Shown here piece after piece: positions 7,568 through 14,327 of a DNA stretch of 16,213 bases. Source of the DNA: JACJYC01 sp964558465. GTDB lineage: Bacteria > Bacteroidota > Bacteroidia > Chitinophagales > Saprospiraceae. The stretch is from assembly GCA_964558465.1 (NCBI GenBank), contig CAZLEF010000117.1, positions 1 to 16,213 on the forward strand. Reading direction: 5' to 3'. A program made the translations under genes and the position numbers. The notes under the pieces were generated by a model that was not told where the DNA came from, searched no databases, and saw only the letters and a list, made by a program, of their open reading frames with translations. Every line of letters begins with the position of its first letter. Position 1 is the stretch's first letter.

Positions 7568-10222
7568 TTACGGACGAATCAGGCGGCGAACGCCCGTTCC
7601 TTCTTCCGTTTGAATGCGAATCAAATACATTCCAGGGGTCAGGCGCCCTGCATCAATCCTTTCGGAATATGTGCCTTTTGGCGCTTCACCCCGGACCGTC
7701 CAGATCACTTTTCCGTTCAGGTCCAGTAATTGCAGGGTATAGGCCCCGGCTTTTCCTGAATTCCATTCCACCCTGGTATCCTCCCTTGCAGGGTTGGGAT
7801 ATACTTTCCAATCCAACGATTCGACCGGCGCCTCCGTGGAAGTAGCCAAAGCAAAATCCGGTCTTCCGATGATATTATTCTCTATCAGATCGATCGTGGC
7901 GCTGAAGGTATTGGTGCATCCATCCGCCCCTGTGACGGTCAGGCTGACTACGTAAACACCCGGTTCGTCGTAGAAATGAAAAGGCATAAATTCATTGCTG
8001 CTGGTCCCGTCGCCGAAATCCCAGGTATAATCCCCGGCCGGGGTCGACAGGTTGAGGAAAAACACCGCCAGGCTGTCCGGTTCGATGAAAGGCATAAACA
8101 AAGCCTGGCAAAGCGAATCTCCGTAAACAATGTTGTCGCCCGCGGCAACGATCATGATCATTGTACTGGAGCAGCCGTTTTCCGTTACAATGGTCAGGGT
8201 AACCAGGTACAGGCCGTCGGCATTGTAGGTATGTTGTGGATTTTGCGCCTGGCTGACCGAACCGTCGCCGAAATCCCAGAACCAGTTGACGGATCCGCCC
8301 ACCGAAAGATCCTGAAATTGAAAAGCAAAGGGGTTGTCGCCGGATTGCTGGAAGCTAAACATTGCCTGGCAATCGGGCCCCTGGACGCCGCCTCCATTGC
8401 CGATGCATACATGTTCAGTGTAGGAACTGATACATCCGTCTGCCGTAGTGATCGTCAGGGTCACTTCATAAATCCCTTCTGCCGGGTATCCATGTACCGG
8501 ATTTTGTTCCTGGCCGGCTGTTCCGTCGCCAAAACTCCATTGCCAGGCCACAATTTCAGATGCTCCCCAGGACTGATCCTGGAATTGAATCGCAAAGCCG
8601 GCCGGATCAGCGTATTCCACATAGAACCAGGCCTGGCACCCCGTTGAATCTACCGGGTTGTCGCAATGATACACTTCATCCGGATGATATCCGGCGCAAA
8701 CGGCATAACAAAGGTTTTGGAAGGTCAGGAAGGCGCCGGCCGGATTGATCACACAAACCGGGTCGTAAATGGCGGGGCAGGTATCGCAATCTGTGGGCGT
8801 TCCGCAGCTGAATACCTGGTCCTGGCCATATCCTTCGCACAAAGCAAAACAGATATTGGAAAAGGTCAGCGTATCGCCCACTGTGCTGACCGCGCAAACC
8901 GGATCATAATATTCGGGGCAATTGCAACTCGCGTTGCCGCAATCCACAAATGAATCGGGGCCGTAACCCGCACAGGCCGCAAAACAATCATTCGGAAATT
9001 CGATGATCGTCGAATCGACCATCACACAAACGGGGGCATAAATCTCGTAACACTGGCATCCCCCTCCCCCATCGCAGGAGAAATAATCGTTGGGGCCGTA
9101 GCCGGCGCATTCGGCCAGGCAACTGTTGGCAAAAGTAAGGGTGTCGCCCTGGATCGGATTGACCACACAAACCGGGTCATAAATGGTCGGGCAAACGCAA
9201 CCGGTTGAATCGCATGAATAATAAATATCTGGTCCGTAACCCGCACATTCGGCTTCGCAGCTATTGGAAAAGGTCAGTATGCCGCCGCTGGGTGTGGCCA
9301 CGCACACGGGGTCCCAGATGTCCGGACAGACACAATCCTGACACGCCACATATTGATCCGGTCCAAAACCGGCGCATTCCGCGTAACAACTATTGGGGAA
9401 GGTAATCACCTGCCCGTCCGGGGTAATGACACAAACCGGGTCGTAAACCTGGTCGCAGACACAAGGGTCGTCCTCGCATTCCGTAAAAACGGACGGGTCA
9501 TACCCAGCGCATTCCGCCTCGCAGGCATTACTGAATTGCAACAGCAACCCGTTCACTTCTACACAAACAGGGTCGTAAATGGCCGGACAATTGCAGCCCA
9601 GGGTTTCATTGACTGCTACCTGAAGGGTAAAAGACGCCGAACAGTCGCCCCCGGTGACGGTCAGCGTTACGGTATAAATCCCCGGACCAGAGAAAGTATG
9701 TTCCGGGTTGTGCCCGCTGCCGGCCGTCCCGTCGCCGAAAGACCAGGTCCAGGATTCGATCCCGGAATCGATCACAGACAGGTCGTAAAAGGCCACCACG
9801 TAAGGATCAACGCCCACCTGCTCATACGTAAAAAAGGCTGCGCAGGCGCTGTCGACCGGCGGGGGATCGATGCCGGCGCAAATGTGAAAATCGGCCGTAA
9901 AACTCCCGTCCGGGCCGGGCAACTGGCGGGTTTCCGCGATTCCGGTGCACCAGTCAACCGCAACAACCTGGATCGGGGTAATGGGGTTGGCGTTGGTCAC
10001 CGTAGCCATATAAAACCCGTTTTCGTCCGTTATGGCCGTTTGCTGGGAATTACCGGATACCACATCCACCGGGTATCCCGGCACAGGTAGTGCGGACAAG
10101 CCGTATACCACCTTTCCGGAAACCACAATGGCCTGCTGGGCATGAATCTGCAAAGCAGCCAGCGTCACAAACCAGGCCACCCGCAGCGGTGTTCCGAAAA
10201 TCTTTTTTAATTTTACTTTCAT
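7568..10222 (-). CDS. T9SS-secreted PKD / seven-Kazal-like / PKD protein
   Basis: An 884-residue exported protein. I start it at ATG 10222 (MKVKLKKIF, hydrophobic core, cleavage near HAQ at 27-29); the frame opens further to 10348, but that part covers the preceding hairpin and gene end. Order: a carboxypeptidase-regulatory/CNA-B-like sandwich (about 32-115, VSGKVV and TDENGFY), PKD 1 (125-204, WSFGDGT), seven tandem six-cysteine modules (210-520), PKD 2 (529-606), PKD 3 (618-693), PKD 4 (705-780), and a T9SS type A sorting domain (805-884, WKVYPNPAR to RRLIRP). The modules follow C-x(1-2)-C-x7-C-x(13-15)-C-x3-C-x10-C with PVC and FxNxC, matching the Kazal inhibitor cysteine pattern but with an altered GxDGxTY loop. 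Expected location: cell surface or medium. Function could be protease inhibition or a disulphide-rich adhesive stalk. It lies 65 bases after an upstream T9SS gene. Confidence 0.9.
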   Translation of the reverse strand: MKVKLKKIFGTPLRVAWFVTLAALQIHAQQAIVVSGKVVYGLSALPVPGYPVDVVSGNSQQTAITDENGFYMATVTNANPITPIQVVAVDWCTGIAETRQLPGPDGSFTADFHICAGIDPPPVDSACAAFFTYEQVGVDPYVVAFYDLSVIDSGIESWTWSFGDGTAGSGHNPEHTFSGPGIYTVTLTVTGGDCSASFTLQVAVNETLGCNCPAIYDPVCVEVNGLLLQFSNACEAECAGYDPSVFTECEDDPCVCDQVYDPVCVITPDGQVITFPNSCYAECAGFGPDQYVACQDCVCPDIWDPVCVATPSGGILTFSNSCEAECAGYGPDIYYSCDSTGCVCPTIYDPVCVVNPIQGDTLTFANSCLAECAGYGPNDYFSCDGGGGCQCYEIYAPVCVMVDSTIIEFPNDCFAACAGYGPDSFVDCGNASCNCPEYYDPVCAVSTVGDTLTFSNICFALCEGYGQDQVFSCGTPTDCDTCPAIYDPVCVINPAGAFLTFQNLCYAVCAGYHPDEVYHCDNPVDSTGCQAWFYVEYADPAGFAIQFQDQSWGASEIVAWQWSFGDGTAGQEQNPVHGYPAEGIYEVTLTITTADGCISSYTEHVCIGNGGGVQGPDCQAMFSFQQSGDNPFAFQFQDLSVGGSVNWFWDFGDGSVSQAQNPQHTYNADGLYLVTLTIVTENGCSSTMIMIVAAGDNIVYGDSLCQALFMPFIEPDSLAVFFLNLSTPAGDYTWDFGDGTSSNEFMPFHFYDEPGVYVVSLTVTGADGCTNTFSATIDLIENNIIGRPDFALATSTEAPVESLDWKVYPNPAREDTRVEWNSGKAGAYTLQLLDLNGKVIWTVRGEAPKGTYSERIDAGRLTPGMYLIRIQTEEGTGVRRLIRP
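8663..9595 (-). repeat. Seven tandem Kazal-like modules inside the coding region
   Basis: Modules begin at residues 210, 254, 297, 342, 389, 433 and 479 of the 884-residue protein. C2-x7-C3, C4-x3-C5 and C5-x10-C6 are invariant in all seven. C3-C4 varies from 13 to 15. Module 7 alone has C-x2-C at its start. Using the ovomucoid alignment (P1 is the second residue after C2), the P1 residues are A, Q, D, T, E, E and A. The underlying DNA repeats about every 130 bases with recurring ACACAAACCGGGTCGTAAAT-like blocks, so recombination between units is possible. Confidence 0.85.
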
Positions 10223-10249
10223 TTTAATTTTTTTAAAGTGAAACCATCG

Positions 10250-10273
10250 AGGCCGGAAGTGCATTTCCGGCCT
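10250..10273. other. Intercistronic hairpin
   Basis: Perfect 9-bp stem AGGCCGGAA (10250-10258) and TTCCGGCCT (10265-10273). On the plus strand it is followed by TGTTTTTTTTC. On the minus strand, which carries both flanking genes, no T-tract follows. It therefore does not look like a terminator between the two minus-strand genes; it could stabilise or process their mRNA, or stop antisense transcription. Confidence 0.55.
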
Positions 10274-10287
10274 TGTTTTTTTCAAAG

Positions 10288-11385
10288 TTATAGCTTCATG
10301 ATTTTGCGGGTGATGAACCCGTTCCGGGTTTTCAGCTTCAAAATCCAAACCCCGGGAGGCAGCGTTTCAAGGTTGATGGAAGTCTGATGACCTGCATCCG
10401 GTTCCCAGGTATTTTGCACTATTCCGCTGGTATGGATTAACTGGATCTCCTCGAGCGATATATTGGATTGAATGAACAGCCGGCCGGTGGAAGGATTGGG
10501 AAAAATTTTCAATTGCGGTTCAACGCCTGGGTCGGGGTTGCCGCTTACCAGCCTGTCCGGGTTATAGATCATCAGCCGGATATCATGATGAACCAGTGGC
10601 AGAACCTGAAAAAGAGAATCCCGGCCGATCAACTCGTCGAAATCGATAAAGGTCTCCAAGGAATCCGGACCGATGTAAAGGTCGATCAGATCATCCTCGA
10701 TGACAATGGAAAGGGTGGCCAGTAATCCATTTCCGGACACGGGGTCCTGGCCAAACCGGGTCAAAGCCGCCTCCAGTTTCCCCCCCGGAACGCTTTTTTG
10801 AAAGGTAAAAGTTTGCTGGTCCGGATTCATCCAGCTTCCTGTAAAATCCAGGTAGGCGCCGGCGATAAAATCCGTGTCGTAATTCAGGGAGAATGCGAGG
10901 CCGTTGATCTGTTCGACGGGAAGATCAACGGTTCCTAAAAAAACGGGTATCTGGACAACGCTGGCTTGCGGTACGGGAAGCGCAGGTGGGTCGTTACCAG
11001 GGGATAAAACCGGATGAAGACCTTCGAAGCCCACGATATACTGTTCCGGCGTCGCCAATCCTTGCGCCTGCCCGTAATTGTAATTGACGGTAAGGAGGTC
11101 GTTGAATGTTACAAGTCCGTCGCCGTTGGCGTCGGCATAAATAAAATTAGGGCCGCCCGGAAACGACTCCGGCCAGAAATAAGTGGCTGTCTGAGGGCTA
11201 AACTCGCCGGAAGAATCAATCCGCGCTGGTCCGGCTGATCCGTAGGCATACCCGATGTACAACAAATCCGCATGGTTCACCCTGCCGTTATTGTTGGCGT
11301 CGCCGGGGTAAATCTGGGCCCAAAGCCCGGCCGGCCAGCAAAATAAAAATACACAAAAGAGGTTCAAGACCCTGGAATACTGCAT
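10288..11385 (-). CDS. T9SS-secreted protein with dockerin-like Ca loops and cohesin-like domain
   Basis: A 365-residue exported protein. The signal peptide is about residues 1-23 (FCVFLFCWPAGLWAQ). Two dockerin/EF-hand-like calcium loops follow: D29-A-N31-N-N33-G-R-V (GDANNNGRVNHADLL) and D85-A-N87-G-D89-G-L-V (YADANGDGLVTFNDLL), each ending in a helix with a Y-x-YG tail. Residues about 140-270 resemble a cohesin-type sandwich (VVQIPVFLG, INGLAFSLNYD, GNGLLATLSIVIEDD). Residues 292-365 are a T9SS type A sorting domain (LKIFPNPSTGRLFI to FITRKIMKL). Known: such dockerin-plus-cohesin-like T9SS proteins are common in Saprospiraceae and are not proof of a cellulosome. A strong promoter lies at 11416-11444, with a leader of about 25 bases. 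The Kazal/PKD gene starts 65 bases after its stop, so the two probably form an operon. Function: surface protein, partner unknown. Confidence 0.85.
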   Translation of the reverse strand: MQYSRVLNLFCVFLFCWPAGLWAQIYPGDANNNGRVNHADLLYIGYAYGSAGPARIDSSGEFSPQTATYFWPESFPGGPNFIYADANGDGLVTFNDLLTVNYNYGQAQGLATPEQYIVGFEGLHPVLSPGNDPPALPVPQASVVQIPVFLGTVDLPVEQINGLAFSLNYDTDFIAGAYLDFTGSWMNPDQQTFTFQKSVPGGKLEAALTRFGQDPVSGNGLLATLSIVIEDDLIDLYIGPDSLETFIDFDELIGRDSLFQVLPLVHHDIRLMIYNPDRLVSGNPDPGVEPQLKIFPNPSTGRLFIQSNISLEEIQLIHTSGIVQNTWEPDAGHQTSINLETLPPGVWILKLKTRNGFITRKIMKL

Positions 11386-11415
11386 GGACAGATCAGTTGC
11401 TTTTGTTATTCCTCA

Positions 11416-11444
11416 CAAAATTAAGCCGCAGGACAGCTTCCAAA
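11416..11444 (-). promoter_or_regulatory. Bacteroidota-type promoter for the secreted-protein operon
   Basis: On the minus strand: TTTG (complement of 11441-11444), exactly 17 bases, then TAATTTTG (complement of 11416-11423). Both boxes match the Bacteroidota sigma consensus fully. The start codon is at 11385. Confidence 0.8.
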
Positions 11445-11461
11445 CAACTACATTTTAGTCG

Positions 11462-11558
11462 ATTTATCAATTCTTTAATTTATAATTTTTGTTCTATATT
11501 TATATTAAATAATTGATAATCAATATTTTATTTTTATTTTAAAAAATAATTTATCAAT
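11462..11558. promoter_or_regulatory. AT-rich divergent region with repeated ATTGAT motifs
   Basis: Between the divergent genes the DNA becomes very AT-rich. It carries TTTATCAAT at 11463-11471 and 11550-11558, and between them an odd-centred palindrome ATTGAT-A-ATCAAT (11512-11524). All are variants of one half-site, ATTGATAA, in mixed orientation. This could be an operator or a bent UP-like region; equally, AT-richness alone yields such words. Confidence 0.35.
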
Positions 11559-11599
11559 CTTTTCTCAAATTTTAAACGAAATACGACCGAAAATCGGTG

Positions 11600-11607
11600 T
11601 AATTTTG
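11600..11607 (+). promoter_or_regulatory. -7 box for the helical-protein gene
   Basis: TAATTTTG matches TAnnTTTG and lies 22 bases before the ATG at 11630. No good TTG is found at the expected -33 distance. Confidence 0.5.
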
Positions 11608-11629
11608 CAATGTGCCTTACAATCCGGCC

Positions 11630-13042
11630 ATGCACCAAAGCAAACTCATTTCCCTGCTCCGCACCCTGGACAAAACAGAACTGAGGTCCTTTTCTGATTT
11701 TGCAGCTTCTCCTTATTTTAATAAAAACCAGGAGTTGCTGCGGCTTTATGCGTATCTGAAGCCCTTTGCCGCCGGCGGGTTTACGGACGAAACCCTTGAA
11801 AGGCAATCACTTTGGGATGGTTTGTACCCAGGAAGCTCGTATGATGAAAAAACATTGAACCATTTGTCGAGCCAGCTCACCAAACTGCTGGAGCGTTTTT
11901 TGGGTCAACGGCAATTTGAATCGGACGGCATCCGGCAGGAGCTCTGCCAAATGGAAGCTCACCTGGCCCGCGGTCTGGACAAAGGTTACCGTTTTTTGTA
12001 CGGACAATGCAGCCTGCGGTCAGGCCAACTCAATTCCGGGCATATTTCCGGCCTCCGGCAAAAATTCGAACTGGCCAATCTGGAAGAAAAAGCCTTTTCC
12101 AACCAGGGGTTGCGAAAATTCAATACCAGCCTTCAGGTGGCCTCCGACCGGTTCGACGAATACTTCCTTTACCAAAAACTGATCTTCCTTTGCGCCCTGC
12201 TGGACCAGCAAAAGCAGTTTCCCGGCCAATACAATATTGCCATGTTGCCGGAGATCCAATCCGTTCTGGCGACCGGACATTACGACCATATACCGGTTAT
12301 CGCCATTTATTCCAGGTTATTGAGGATGCTGGTGGAACCCGAGGATCACCAGAATTTTCAGGAATTCCAGTTGCTGCTCTCCGCCAACCAGGATCGATTC
12401 GGCGCTCAGGATGCAACCGACCTTTACCTGCACGCCATCAATTATTGCATCCAGCGGATCCGCTACGGCCAGTCTGGTTTTGCGGAAACCCTCCTGAACC
12501 TGTATGAAGAGGCATTGCAGCGGGGAGTTCTTTTGCAGGACGGCGCTATTTCGCCCTGGACTTACAAAAACGTGATCAAACTCGGCCTGGGATTGAACCA
12601 GTTTGAACGGGTTGAACAATTCATCCGCGATTACACCGGCCTGTTGCCCGAAAATCAAAAAGAAGGGGCGTTTCAATTCAATATGGCCGACCTGAATTAC
12701 CACCGCCAGTTTTATAAAGAGGCTCTCCGCCACCTGAGCAACGTTGAATTCAGTGATATCCACTACAAACTGGGCGCCAGGGTGATCCTCAGCAAAATCT
12801 ACTACGAAACCGGGGAAACCGAAGCCCTCGCCTCTTTGTTATCCGCTTTCAGGATCTTTTTGCTGCGATCGAAAGACATTTCCAGGCAGGTAAAGGAACC
12901 CTATCTGAATTTCATTTCCATCCTCGGGCGCTTGCAAAAAAACGATAAAACGAAACTGGAAAAACTGGAGGCCAGGGTCCGGAAAACCGCCATGTTGTCC
13001 AACCGCAACTGGTTGCTCCGGCAAATCCGGGCATTAAATTGA
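11630..13042 (+). CDS. Conserved-looking all-helical hypothetical protein
   Basis: A 470-residue soluble protein, no signal peptide or membrane segment. I start it at ATG 11630 (MHQSKLISLLRTLDKTEL); an in-frame GTG at 11612 lies too close to the -7 box (11600-11607) to be used. The N-terminus has LDKTELRSFSDFAASPYFNKN, a motif that recurs, from memory, in uncharacterised Bacteroidota proteins of similar size. The rest is a series of amphipathic helices with TPR-like spacing (for example NMADLNYHRQFYKEALRHLS, then GARVILSKIYYETGETEAL), ending in a basic helix (RKTAMLSNRNWLLRQIRALN). It is probably a helical-repeat scaffold. No enzyme motif is visible. It is 43 bases upstream of lysA, but lysA has its own -7 box, so a functional link is not implied. 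It diverges from the T9SS operon. Confidence 0.8.
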   Translation: MHQSKLISLLRTLDKTELRSFSDFAASPYFNKNQELLRLYAYLKPFAAGGFTDETLERQSLWDGLYPGSSYDEKTLNHLSSQLTKLLERFLGQRQFESDGIRQELCQMEAHLARGLDKGYRFLYGQCSLRSGQLNSGHISGLRQKFELANLEEKAFSNQGLRKFNTSLQVASDRFDEYFLYQKLIFLCALLDQQKQFPGQYNIAMLPEIQSVLATGHYDHIPVIAIYSRLLRMLVEPEDHQNFQEFQLLLSANQDRFGAQDATDLYLHAINYCIQRIRYGQSGFAETLLNLYEEALQRGVLLQDGAISPWTYKNVIKLGLGLNQFERVEQFIRDYTGLLPENQKEGAFQFNMADLNYHRQFYKEALRHLSNVEFSDIHYKLGARVILSKIYYETGETEALASLLSAFRIFLLRSKDISRQVKEPYLNFISILGRLQKNDKTKLEKLEARVRKTAMLSNRNWLLRQIRALN

Positions 13043-13053
13043 TCTGATTTGAT

Positions 13054-13061
13054 TAGTTTTG
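13054..13061 (+). promoter_or_regulatory. -7 box for lysA
   Basis: TAGTTTTG matches TAnnTTTG and ends 24 bases before the ATG at 13086. The expected -33 position has only TTA. The open frame formally begins with TTG inside this box, which rules out that start. Confidence 0.5.
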
Positions 13062-13085
13062 CGCTTCGTTTCAAAATCACAAAAA

Positions 13086-14327
13086 ATGACCCTCAAAGAG
13101 GACCGGTATTTTTTTGAAGGGGGCATCGACCCGCTGGAAATCGCCCAAAAATATGATTGCCCGGTATACGTTTACGACGGCGCTATCATAGAACGCCAGT
13201 ACCGCAGGATGATCAATGCCTTCCAGGTACCCCGGCTCAGGATCAATTATGCCTGCAAGGCGCTGACCAATATCAGCATCCTCCGTTTGTTCAAAAGCCT
13301 GGGGTCCTGCCTCGACGCAGTTTCCATCCAGGAGGTCCAATTGGGCCTGAAAGCGGGTTTTTTGCCGGAGGAGATCTCCTTTACCCCCAACGGGGTCAAC
13401 ATCGACGAGATCATGCAAGGCGCCGAACTGGGCGTGAAACTCCATATCGACAATATCTCCATCCTCGAACAATTCGGACAATTGCGCCCCGACTACCCGT
13501 TCGGCATCCGGATCAACCCGCATATCATGGCCGGCGGGAATACCAAAATCTCAACGGGCCATCTCGACTCCAAATTCGGAATTTCCGTCCACCAGATGCC
13601 CCACGTTTTGCGGCTGGCCGAGGCCCTCAAACTCCGCATTGAAGGCATCCATATGCATACCGGTTCGGATATCCTCGATGCGGAAGCCTTCCTGCAGGCG
13701 GCCGAGATCCTGCTGAACGCCGCTTTTCAGTTTGACGACCTCGATTACGTAGATTTCGGCAGCGGTTTCAAGGTGCCCTACCGGCCCGGCGACATCGCTA
13801 CGGACATTGAAGACCTGGGAAAACGGATCAGCGACCGGTTCAATGAATTTTGCAAGGCCTACGAAAAAGACCTCTCCCTGGTATTTGAACCCGGAAAGTT
13901 TCTGGTGAGCGAGGCCGGTTATTTCCTCGTAAGGGTCAACGTGGTGAAAACCACGCCCGCAACGGTTTTTGCAGGCGTCGATTCGGGCCTCAACCACCTG
14001 ATCCGTCCGATGTTTTACAATTCCTACCACCATATCGCCAACCTGAGCAACCCGACGGGTAAACCCCGCATTTATACGGTAGTGGGCTATATCTGCGAAA
14101 CCGACACCTTTGGGGTCAACCGTCAGTTGCCCGAGATCCGGGAAGGGGATGTCCTTTGTTTCCATAACGCGGGGGCTTATTGTTTTGCCATGTCCTCCAA
14201 CTATAATTCAAGGTACCGGCCCGCCGAGGTGCTGCTGCATGGCGGGCTGGATTACCTGATCCGCAAACGGGAAACGATGGATGATCTGCTGAGGAACCAG
14301 GTGGATCTGGGCATTTTCACCCACTGA
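13086..14327 (+). CDS. lysA: Diaminopimelate decarboxylase
   Basis: A 413-residue PLP enzyme of the alanine-racemase-fold (group IV) decarboxylases. It converts meso-diaminopimelate to L-lysine plus CO2, the last step of lysine synthesis, in the cytoplasm. Visible landmarks: K58 in NYACKALTN as the PLP Schiff-base lysine, H189-M-H191-TGSD (the HIGSQ-like motif), EPGK at 268-271 (EPGR in many relatives, binding substrate and PLP phosphate), C337-E-T-D in place of the usual CESxD, and Y365 in GAYCFAMSSNYNSR. The ending RKRETMDDLL is typical. Length is normal. Start: ATG 13086, since the longer TTG start at 13059 falls inside the promoter. The 3' end overlaps the opposing protease gene by 11 bases and no terminator separates them. 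A related carboxylic-amino-acid decarboxylase is possible but less likely. Confidence 0.9.
   Translation: MTLKEDRYFFEGGIDPLEIAQKYDCPVYVYDGAIIERQYRRMINAFQVPRLRINYACKALTNISILRLFKSLGSCLDAVSIQEVQLGLKAGFLPEEISFTPNGVNIDEIMQGAELGVKLHIDNISILEQFGQLRPDYPFGIRINPHIMAGGNTKISTGHLDSKFGISVHQMPHVLRLAEALKLRIEGIHMHTGSDILDAEAFLQAAEILLNAAFQFDDLDYVDFGSGFKVPYRPGDIATDIEDLGKRISDRFNEFCKAYEKDLSLVFEPGKFLVSEAGYFLVRVNVVKTTPATVFAGVDSGLNHLIRPMFYNSYHHIANLSNPTGKPRIYTVVGYICETDTFGVNRQLPEIREGDVLCFHNAGAYCFAMSSNYNSRYRPAEVLLHGGLDYLIRKRETMDDLLRNQVDLGIFTH

Noticed and set aside
10223..10348. 42-residue N-terminal extension of the Kazal/PKD protein
   Set aside because: It would overlap the end of the upstream gene and place the signal peptide internally; ATG 10222 gives a proper signal sequence.
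10288..11385. Evidence for a cellulosome
   Set aside because: Dockerin-like loops and a cohesin-like domain occur in one T9SS protein, but no glycoside hydrolases or scaffoldin are nearby, and such domains are common in Saprospiraceae surface proteins.
13059..13085. TTG start for lysA adding nine residues
   Set aside because: TTG 13059 lies inside the TAGTTTTG -7 box, upstream of any plausible transcription start; ATG 13086 gives the normal enzyme length.
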